The position numbers were made by a program, and so were the translations under genes. Shown piece after piece: positions 57,583-64,000 of a DNA stretch of 64,000 nt (its first letter is position 1; the number at the start of each line of letters is the position of its first letter). Source of the DNA: Methylobacterium terrae (GTDB taxonomy: Bacteria; Pseudomonadota; Alphaproteobacteria; Rhizobiales; Beijerinckiaceae); the NCBI RefSeq assembly GCF_003173755.1, contig NZ_CP029553.1, positions 3,682,001-3,746,000 on the forward strand, in the 5' to 3' direction. The notes beneath the pieces are model-generated. The model saw only the letters and a program-made list of their open reading frames with translations. It was not told the DNA's origin and did no database searches.

Positions 57583-59190
57583 TCAAATCGGAAGGGTCTT
57601 GGGCCGCAGGCGCTGGTACCACAGGGCGATCATCATCCGGGTCAGGGTCACGGCGGTGATGACCGTGGTCAGGATGCCGAGGATGAACACCACCGCGAAG
57701 CCCTTCACCGGGCCCGAGCCCATGAAGAACAGGATCACCGCGGCGATCGCCATGGTCGAGTTCGAGTCGACGATGGTCGCGAAGGCGCGGTCGAAGCCGG
57801 CCTGCAGCGCCGAGGGGATCGAGCGGCCGGCCCGCACCTCTTCCCGCACGCGCTCGTAGATCAGCACGTTCGAATCGACCGCGGTGCCGATGGTGAGCAC
57901 GATGCCGGCGATGCCCGGCAGCGTCATGGTGGCCTCCAGCACCGACATCAGGCCGAGGATCAGGCCCACGTGGACGAGGAGCGCGATGTTGGCGAAGAGG
58001 CCGAACACGCCGTAGGCCGCGAACATGAGCACGACGACCAGGATCGTCGCCACGATGGTGGCGTGCTTGCCGGCCTCGATCGAGTCGCGGCCGAGGCCAG
58101 GGCCGACGGTGCGGCGTTCGATGATGGTGAGCTTGGCCGGCAGGGCACCGGCACGCAGCAGTACCGAGAGGTCGTTGGCCTGCTGCACGGTGAACCGGCC
58201 CGAGATCTGGCCTTGCCCGCCGGTGATCGGCTGCAGGATGCGCGGCGCCGACACCACCTCGTTGTCCAGCACGATCGCCATCGCGCGGCCGACATTCTCG
58301 CTCGTCGCCTGGCCGAAGCGCTGGGCGCCGCGCAGGTTGAACTTGAAATTGACGATCGGCTCGTTCGACTTCTGGTCGAAGCCCGGCTGGGCATCGGTCA
58401 GGTCGGCGCCGTCGGCCATCACCCGGCGCTCCACCGGCACTTTCTGGCCGTTGGCATCCTTGGACGGCAGCAGGTCGACGTCGCCGGCAGAGCTGTCGGC
58501 GAGCATGCGGAACTCGAGCTTGGCAGTCCCCTTCAGCAGCTCCTCGACCCGTTGCGGATCCTGGAGGCCGGGCAGCTGCACCTGGATGCGGTCGGCGCCC
58601 TGCTGCTGGATCGACGGCTCGGTCGTGCCGACGAGGTCGATGCGGCGGCGGATGACCTCGATCGCCTGGGTCACGGCCCGACGGGTCCGGGAGTTGAAGC
58701 CCGCATCGGTGATGGTGAGCTGGATCGTGCCGCCAGGATCGTCCTTCACGTCGAGGGTGCGAGCGCCGGTCTGGCCGAGCACGGCGTCGGTGATCGGTTG
58801 TGACAGCGCCTGCAGCTTCGGCAGCGCCTTCGCCTTGGCGGCCTCATCGGTCAGGCGCAGCTGCACGCCGCGCGGCGTGAGCTGGATGCCGCCGGCCGTC
58901 TGAACGCCGGCTTCGCGGAGGGCGTTGCGGACATCCTCGCGCAGGCTCTGCACCATCGAGCGCATCAGGTCGTTGCGGTCGACCTCCAGCACGATCTGCG
59001 AACCGCCCTGGAGGTCGAGGCCGAGCACGATGGCGCGGGTCGGGACGATCCAGGTCGGGAACCAGGACGGCAGGGACTTGATGAAGCCGGTGCGCTGTTC
59101 GGCCGTGAAGAAGCTCGGCACGGCGAGCATCAGGCCGACGAGGATCACGGCGAGCGTCGCGACGGCCTTCGTGGTGGAGATACGGAGCAT
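57583..59190 (-). CDS. secD: Protein translocase subunit SecD
   Basis: 535 residues: first helix VATLAVILVGLMLAVPSFFT, large periplasmic domain with LGLDLQGGSQIVLEVDRNDL, and five C-terminal helices with GLFANIALLVHVGLILGLMS, ATMTLPGIAGIVLTIGTAVD and SNVLIYERVREEVRAG, the conserved proton-path Asp region. It pairs with SecF. It follows yajC by 85 bp on the same strand. Confidence 0.97.
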   Translation of the reverse strand: MLRISTTKAVATLAVILVGLMLAVPSFFTAEQRTGFIKSLPSWFPTWIVPTRAIVLGLDLQGGSQIVLEVDRNDLMRSMVQSLREDVRNALREAGVQTAGGIQLTPRGVQLRLTDEAAKAKALPKLQALSQPITDAVLGQTGARTLDVKDDPGGTIQLTITDAGFNSRTRRAVTQAIEVIRRRIDLVGTTEPSIQQQGADRIQVQLPGLQDPQRVEELLKGTAKLEFRMLADSSAGDVDLLPSKDANGQKVPVERRVMADGADLTDAQPGFDQKSNEPIVNFKFNLRGAQRFGQATSENVGRAMAIVLDNEVVSAPRILQPITGGQGQISGRFTVQQANDLSVLLRAGALPAKLTIIERRTVGPGLGRDSIEAGKHATIVATILVVVLMFAAYGVFGLFANIALLVHVGLILGLMSVLEATMTLPGIAGIVLTIGTAVDSNVLIYERVREEVRAGRSIPSALQAGFDRAFATIVDSNSTMAIAAVILFFMGSGPVKGFAVVFILGILTTVITAVTLTRMMIALWYQRLRPKTLPI

Positions 59191-59275
59191 CCGCGGCGTC
59201 CCAACCGGTCTTGCGTGTGTCAGATAGGTCGGCCCGGCACGTCCGTCCGGGCCGACCCTCGCGTCAGGCGTCGGC

Positions 59276-59605
59276 TCAGGCGGCCTTGACCGGCTCGCCC
59301 TTGGCCCGGACCTCGGCGACCATGGTGCGGACCACCTTGACCTGGACGTTCGGGGCGATCTCGACCTCGATCTCCGGGGCCTCGGTCACCTTAATGACCC
59401 GGCCGACGATGCCGCCGGTGGTCACCACCGTGTCGCCGCGGCGCACGTTCTTGATCATGTCCTGGTGGTCCTTGGCGCGGCGCTGCTGCGGGCGCAGGAT
59501 CAGGAAGTACATGATCACGAAGATCAGGATGAAGGGGACGACCTGCACGAGGATGTCCGTGCCGCCGGTCGCCCCGGCTCCCTGCGCGAAGGCGGGCGTG
59601 ATCAC
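59276..59605 (-). CDS. yajC: Sec translocon accessory subunit YajC
   Basis: 109 residues: ITPAFAQGAGATGGTDILVQ, one membrane helix (VVPFILIFVIMYFLILRPQQ), then RRAKDHQDMIKNVRRGDTVV, TTGGIVGRVIKV and a small beta-domain. GGGAG at 59615-59619 is nine bases before GTG 59605 and only three before TTG 59611, so GTG is preferred. It is the first gene of the yajC-secD-secF cluster and is divergent from the DUF815 ATPase gene. Confidence 0.95.
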   Translation of the reverse strand: MITPAFAQGAGATGGTDILVQVVPFILIFVIMYFLILRPQQRRAKDHQDMIKNVRRGDTVVTTGGIVGRVIKVTEAPEIEVEIAPNVQVKVVRTMVAEVRAKGEPVKAA

Positions 59606-59833
59606 TCTCAAGGTCTCCCGAACAAGGCGGAATCGGGCCGCGCGGGTCTCCGGCGGCCTTGCAAAAGCGCGCGGACTATAGCCACGGACGACCCGAAAGC
59701 AACGGCGGGGATCGCGGCGTCCCCGCCCGATCCCGGCGTGTTCTCGTCCGCGGCACCTTGGGATCGGGGTGCCTTGGGATTAAGAGGCGCCACCCCCACG
59801 TCCGCCCCTGCGCAAGGAGCCCGGTTTCCCGCG

Positions 59834-60715
59834 ATGACCGCCCCGACCCCGACTTCCCCCTCCGCGACCGACCTCCTCCCCGTGCTGCTGCGCATCGCCG
59901 CGGCCCTGGAGCGCAGCGCCCCGCCGGCGATCCCGAAGCCCGATTTCGCGGCGGCCGACGCCTTCGTGTGGCAGCCCGAGGGGCGGCTGCAGCCGGTGCC
60001 GCGGGTCAACCGGGTCGAGATGGACCTCCTGCGCGGCATCGACCGGATGCGCGACATCCTGTTCGACAACACCGAGCGCTTCGCCCGCGGCCTGCCGGCG
60101 AACAACGCCCTCCTGTGGGGCGCCCGCGGCATGGGCAAGTCGTCCCTGGTGAAGGCGGTGCACGCCGAGATCAACGCGCGCGGGCCGGTGCGTCCCCTCA
60201 AGCTCGTCGAGATCCACCGCGAGGACATCGAGGGCCTGCCTGCCCTGATGGGGTGGCTGCGTCCTGATCCCCACCGCTTCGTGGTGTTCTGCGACGACCT
60301 GTCCTTCGACGCCGAGGACACCTCGTACAAGTCGCTGAAGGCGGCGCTCGACGGCGGCATCGAGGGCCGGCCCGAGAACGTCCTGTTCTACGCCACCTCG
60401 AACCGCCGCCACCTGCTCGCCCGCGACATGATGGAGAACGAGCGCTCGACGGCGATCAACCCGGGCGAGGCGGTGGAGGAGAAGGTCTCGCTGTCGGACC
60501 GCTTCGGGCTCTGGCTCGGCTTCCACAAGTGCAGCCAGGACGAGTACCTGGCGATGATCGACGCCTACGTGACCCGTTACGGCCTCGCGGTCGAGCCGGA
60601 GCGCCTGCGGGCCGAGGCGCTCGAATGGTCGACCACCCGCGGCGCGCGCTCGGGCCGCACGGCGTTCCAGTACATTCAGGACCTCGCGGGGCGGCTCGGG
60701 CAGCGGCTCGACTGA
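59834..60715 (+). CDS. DUF815 AAA ATPase
   Basis: 293 residues. P-loop LLWGARGMGKSSLVKAVHAE, Walker B HRFVVFCDDLSFDAEDTSYK, sensor-like LFYATSNRRHLLARDMMENE and SDRFGLWLGFHKCSQDEYLA are the DUF815 pattern. The role is not established. It starts at ATG 59834; the frame further upstream reads antisense yajC. Its place between yajC and a lytM-type gene is conserved in Rhizobiales. It is convergent with the LytM gene. Confidence 0.9.
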   Translation: MTAPTPTSPSATDLLPVLLRIAAALERSAPPAIPKPDFAAADAFVWQPEGRLQPVPRVNRVEMDLLRGIDRMRDILFDNTERFARGLPANNALLWGARGMGKSSLVKAVHAEINARGPVRPLKLVEIHREDIEGLPALMGWLRPDPHRFVVFCDDLSFDAEDTSYKSLKAALDGGIEGRPENVLFYATSNRRHLLARDMMENERSTAINPGEAVEEKVSLSDRFGLWLGFHKCSQDEYLAMIDAYVTRYGLAVEPERLRAEALEWSTTRGARSGRTAFQYIQDLAGRLGQRLD

Positions 60716-60792
60716 CCAGAACGCAGAGAAGCGGGACGCTCGCGCGCCCCGCCTCCCCTCCCGATCGATCGGGCCTCAGTTGCTCGTCAGGG

Positions 60793-62379
60793 TCAGTTGC
60801 TCGCCAGGTGCGGCATCGGGTCGACCGGGGTCGCGCCCTTGCGGATCTCGAAGTGCAGCTGCGGCGAGGTGACGTTGCCGGACGCGCCCGACTTGGCGAT
60901 GGTCTGGCCGCGCTTCACCTTCTCGCCGGGGCGCACGTCGATCTCGCCGTTATGGGCGTAGGCCGAGACGTAGCCGTTGGCGTGGCGCACCAGGACCAGC
61001 TTGCCGTAGCCCTTCACGTCGCTGCCGGCATAGGCCACGGTGCCCTCCTCGGCGGCCTTTACCGGCGTGCCCTCGGGCACCGCGATGTTGATGCCCTCGT
61101 TGCCGCTCGAGCCGTAGCCGTTGATCACCCGGCCGCGGGCCGGCCAGCGGAAGCTCGATTGCGGGTCCGGCGCGGGCGCCGCGGGGGCGACCGCCGGGGC
61201 CGGCGCCGGCTCGGGCGCCTTCTCGGGCAGGGACGCGACCTTCACGGGCTTCGCCGGCTCGGGCTTCGGCTCGGGCTTGGCCGGCTTCAGCTCCGCCACC
61301 TTCTTCACCTCGGGCTTCTTGATCTCGGGCTTCTCGGCCTCGGCCTGCTTCGGCTCCGGCTTCCTAACCTCGGGCTTGGCCTCGACCTTCCGCGGCTCGG
61401 GCTTGACCTCGGCGACCTTCTTCACCTCGGACTTCGCCTTCTCGGCGACCTTGGGCTCGGCCTTGTGCGCCTCGGGCTTGTGTGGCTCCGGCTTCCTGGC
61501 CTCGACCTTCCTGACCTCCGGCTTGGCGGCGGCCTTCGGCTCGGCCTTCTGGGGCTTGGCCGCGACCCGCTCGTCCTCGTCGTCCTGCTGGCGCGCGGCC
61601 ACCTTCGCGACGGCCTTCGGCTCGGGCCGCTGCGGCTTGGCGGTGAGCCGCTCCTCCTCGCGGGGCTCGGGCTTGCGGGCGTTCAGCTTGGCGGCACGCT
61701 CGGCCGCGGCCGGAGAGACCGGCCGCGCCTCGGCCTGGCCGGGACGCGCGGGGGCCTTGCGGGCCGGCTCCGGGGCCGGCTCGGGACGGGGCGCGACCTC
61801 GGCGACCCGGCGCACAGACTCGGGCTGGCGGGTCTCGGCGACCGGCACCCGCGGCGCGGGCGCGGCCGGCACCGCCCGGGCGCTCATCGCCGGCACGCCA
61901 CCGGCATGGTAGACCGGGATCACGATCTGGCGGCCGGCGGTGACCTGCGACGCGCTCGACAGGCCGTTGGCCTGCAGGATCGCCGCCGAGGGCACGCCGA
62001 AGCGCGTCGACATCTGGCTCAGGCTGTCATTGGCGCCGACCGTGATGGTGGTGCCGCCGGCCGGCGACCAGCCGGCCGGGCCGCCGGTCACCGGGGCCGC
62101 CGCGGCGACGCGGGGCGTCGCCGCCGGCGCGGCGATCGGGCGGCTCGACAGCGGCGCGGCCGCCATCGGGGCCGACAGGGGCCGCGACTGGATCGGCGCC
62201 GAGCGCACCGGCGCGGTCAGCGCCTCGCCCTCCGGCAGGCTGCCGGTGGCCCCCGGCTCGCCGCTCGCGCTCGATGAGAACGGGTTCGAGAACGGGTCGA
62301 GCCGCACCGCATCGGTGCTGCAGGCGGCCGAGGCGCCCCCGATCAGCCCGATGAGGGCGAAGCGCGACAACGTCCGCAT
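60793..62379 (-). CDS. LysM/LytM (M23) lipoprotein, degenerate active site
   Basis: 528 residues. Lipobox GGASAACSTD (Cys near residue 19); a LysM module TTITVGANDSLSQMSTRFGV near residue 115-160; a ~200-residue Lys/Pro/Glu/Ala-rich linker of units such as KPEPRKVEAKPEV; and a C-terminal M23 fold with INGYGSSGNEGINIAVPEGT, YAGSDVKGYGKLVLVRHANG and SPQLHFEIRKGATP. The first zinc-site His and Asp are both Asn in GNEGIN, so it is probably a NlpD/EnvC/DipM-type amidase activator at the division site rather than an enzyme. ATG 62379 is preceded by AAGGGG; 62406 and 62430 are alternatives. Confidence 0.88.
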   Translation of the reverse strand: MRTLSRFALIGLIGGASAACSTDAVRLDPFSNPFSSSASGEPGATGSLPEGEALTAPVRSAPIQSRPLSAPMAAAPLSSRPIAAPAATPRVAAAAPVTGGPAGWSPAGGTTITVGANDSLSQMSTRFGVPSAAILQANGLSSASQVTAGRQIVIPVYHAGGVPAMSARAVPAAPAPRVPVAETRQPESVRRVAEVAPRPEPAPEPARKAPARPGQAEARPVSPAAAERAAKLNARKPEPREEERLTAKPQRPEPKAVAKVAARQQDDEDERVAAKPQKAEPKAAAKPEVRKVEARKPEPHKPEAHKAEPKVAEKAKSEVKKVAEVKPEPRKVEAKPEVRKPEPKQAEAEKPEIKKPEVKKVAELKPAKPEPKPEPAKPVKVASLPEKAPEPAPAPAVAPAAPAPDPQSSFRWPARGRVINGYGSSGNEGINIAVPEGTPVKAAEEGTVAYAGSDVKGYGKLVLVRHANGYVSAYAHNGEIDVRPGEKVKRGQTIAKSGASGNVTSPQLHFEIRKGATPVDPMPHLASN

Positions 62380-62544
62380 CCCCTTGCCTGCCCCGCGATC
62401 CCGCATCGACGCACCCGTACATCCACGCAACCCTATGGAGCGGATTCAAAGCGGATTCAGGTTAAGCTTCCGTTGCGGGGCGGCCCTTCGGCTTCACCCT
62501 GGGGGCCGGATTCGGGCTTAGGCGAACTAGTTCCGGTCGGCGTG

Positions 62545-63237
62545 TCAGAGCACGGCCGCCAGGCCGGGGGTCAGCGGTGCGATGCGCAAAGGCGTCTCGC
62601 GGACCTGCCGCCACGGGCCGTCGGCCTCCTGCGCGATGGCAACGAGGCGCGGGCCGGCCGGCGTGGCGAGCGCCCCGACGAGGCGGCCGCCCGGGTTCAG
62701 CCGGTCGATCAGCGCCGGGGGCAGGTCCCGCAACGCGCCGTTGACGAGGATGCGGTCGAAGGTGCCCGCCTCCTCCGGCGGGGCGCAGCCGTCGGCGAGC
62801 CCGACCATCGCGGCGCCGAAGCCGAGGGCGTCGAGGCGCGAGCGGGCGTTGCGGGCGAGCGTGGCGTAGCGTTCCAGGCTCACCACCTCGGCGCACCCCA
62901 AGCGCAGCAGCAGGGCCGTGGCGTAGCCCGACCCCGTGCCGATCTCGAGCACCCGCGCGCCCTGGGCGTTGAGCGCCGCCAGCATCGTGGCAATGACGCT
63001 CGGCGCCGTCATGGTCTGGCCGCAGGGCAGCGGCAGGGCGATGTCGCGCCGCGCGAGGTCGCGGAAGGCGAGCGGCGCGAAGGCCTCCCGCGGCACTCGC
63101 TCCATTGCGCCGAGCACCGCCGCGTCGCGCACCCCGCGGGCGCGCAGACCCAGCACGAAGGCCGCGTTCTCGACCGCGCCGGCCGATTCCCCGGCCGGCT
63201 CCGTTCCGGATTCCCCCGCCGGCCGGTCGATGCTCAC
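62545..63237 (-). CDS. pcm: Protein-L-isoaspartate O-methyltransferase
   Basis: 230 residues from GTG 63237, overlapping the surE TGA as GTGA. It repairs damaged Asp/Asn residues by SAM-dependent methylation. Signatures: VPREAFAPLAFRDLARRDIA, LPLPCGQTMTAPSVIATMLA, ARVLEIGTGSGYATALLLRL and FDRILVNGALRDLPPALIDR. The usual first motif ends in VNGA rather than VTAA, a small variation. SurE-Pcm adjacency is classical for stress survival. Confidence 0.94.
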   Translation of the reverse strand: MSIDRPAGESGTEPAGESAGAVENAAFVLGLRARGVRDAAVLGAMERVPREAFAPLAFRDLARRDIALPLPCGQTMTAPSVIATMLAALNAQGARVLEIGTGSGYATALLLRLGCAEVVSLERYATLARNARSRLDALGFGAAMVGLADGCAPPEEAGTFDRILVNGALRDLPPALIDRLNPGGRLVGALATPAGPRLVAIAQEADGPWRQVRETPLRIAPLTPGLAAVL

Positions 63238-63995
63238 GCGAAGGCCTGGGCGAAGCGCGTCAGCGTCGGCTCGTCGGTGAGGTCGAGGCGCAAGGGGGTG
63301 ATCGAGATGCGGCCCTCGGCGATGGCCTTCAGGTCGGTGCCGTGGCCCGGCTCGAACCGCGCCTTGGCGAAGGCGAGCCAGAAATACGGGTTGCCGCGCC
63401 CGTCGACCCGCTCGTCGATCGAGAGCAGCGCCTGGTTGCGCACCCCTTGCGCCGAGACCGCGATGCCCTTGACGTCGTCGAGCTCGCAATCGGGGAAGTT
63501 CACGTTGACGAGGATCCCGGGCTCGATTCCGACCTCGAGGATCCGCCGCACCACCTTCGCGCCGTGATGGGCGGCGGTGTGCCACTTCACGTTCGCCCGC
63601 CCGCCGATGCCGTAGGCCTGGCTCATGGCGATCGCCTTCACGCCGAGGATCGTCGCCTCCATGGCGCCCGCGATGGTGCCCGAATAGGTCACGTCCTCGG
63701 CGACGTTCTGGCCGCGGTTGACGCCCGACAGCACCAGGTCGGGCCCGTGATCCTTCAGGATGTGGCGGATGCCCATGATGATGCAGTCCGAGGGCGTGCC
63801 CTTCACGGCAAAGCGCTTCTCGCCGGCCTGGCGCAGGCGCAAGGGATCGTTGAGCGACAGCGAGTGCGACACGCCGCTCTGGTCGGTCTCCGGCGCGACG
63901 ACCCAGACGTCGTCCGAGAGTTGCCCAGCGATCTCCTCCAGGCAATTCAGGCCCGGCGCGTGGATGCCGTCGTCGTTGGTGACGAGAATGCGCAT
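63234..63995 (-). CDS. surE: 5'/3'-nucleotidase SurE
   Basis: 253 residues: MRILVTNDDGIHAPGLNCLE with the metal-binding Asp-Asp, VAPETDQSGVSHSLSLNDPL, the GTPSDCIIMGI and LVLSGVNRGQNVAEDVTYSG blocks, and the C-terminal PLRLDLTDEPTLTRF. SurE removes phosphate from nucleotides in stationary phase. GTG 63998 directly precedes ATG 63995; ATG is used because the conserved start is MRILVTNDDG. The gene lies at the window end and is complete. Confidence 0.96.
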   Translation of the reverse strand: MRILVTNDDGIHAPGLNCLEEIAGQLSDDVWVVAPETDQSGVSHSLSLNDPLRLRQAGEKRFAVKGTPSDCIIMGIRHILKDHGPDLVLSGVNRGQNVAEDVTYSGTIAGAMEATILGVKAIAMSQAYGIGGRANVKWHTAAHHGAKVVRRILEVGIEPGILVNVNFPDCELDDVKGIAVSAQGVRNQALLSIDERVDGRGNPYFWLAFAKARFEPGHGTDLKAIAEGRISITPLRLDLTDEPTLTRFAQAFA

Positions 63996-64000
63996 CACCG

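Overview
The window reads as chromosomal DNA of a plant-associated alphaproteobacterium of the Hyphomicrobiales, most likely Methylobacterium or a close relative. The sequence is very GC-rich and gene-dense. Many gene orders are ones I associate with Rhizobiales chromosomes: plsX-fabH-ihfA-merR; surE-pcm-lytM / DUF815 / yajC-secD-secF-Mth938-phytoene-synthase-like-trmFO; and a giant growth-pole-ring-like protein. The genus call is inference: no rRNA or tRNA gene was found to confirm it.

Layout. 1-7.5 kb: partial prkA, small exported and membrane proteins, merR, ihfA, fabH, plsX, DUF177, a ubiquinol-cytochrome c chaperone-like protein and a BamE/OmlA-like lipoprotein. 7.5-16 kb: ABC exporter, trmL, hemF, a RelE/ParE-type toxin-antitoxin pair wedged before an EamA transporter, a CoxE-like VWA protein, an MCP/Cache protein with unusual domain order, a 2Fe-2S ferredoxin and an Hpt protein. 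16.4-26.2 kb: one 3281-codon gene for a two-TM, coiled-coil/hendecad repeat protein resembling GPR, with a 0.9-kb near-identical internal duplication. 26.5-28.9 kb: a small accessory patch (exported protein, exported tail-collar protein, PUD/UDD-like beta-sandwich protein) with a strikingly AT-rich promoter segment. 28.9-36 kb: DUF1489, CheZ-like phosphatase, MFS transporter and an Mla-type lipid transport operon (STAS-MlaE, MlaF, MlaD, PqiC-like lipoprotein). 36-45 kb: XRE-cupin regulator, thiE-thiD, EamA transporter, LpxH-like phosphoesterase with glycosyltransferase, HypT-like LysR with Asp/Glu racemase, DUF488, GH25 lysozyme. 45-53.5 kb: acdS with divergent acdR, uvrA, an outer-membrane channel-like protein, an HtrA-like protein lacking its catalytic triad, and a DUF1127 peptide. 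53.6-64 kb: trmFO, Sec accessory genes, a DUF815 ATPase, a LytM factor, pcm and surE.

The genes serve mainly envelope growth and transport (GPR, Mla, SecDF-YajC, LytM, BamE, LpxH-like), cofactor and lipid synthesis (hemF, thiDE, plsX/fabH), RNA modification (trmL, trmFO) and repair (uvrA, pcm). Plant association is suggested by acdS/acdR. Many neighbours overlap by a GTGA or ATGA stop-start, so translational coupling is common.

The most unusual items are the giant repeat protein with its recent internal duplication, the PUD-like plus tail-collar gene pair in AT-rich DNA, the domain-swapped MCP/Cache protein and the triad-less HtrA homologue. All calls come from reading the sequence and translated proteins by eye; no database search was run.
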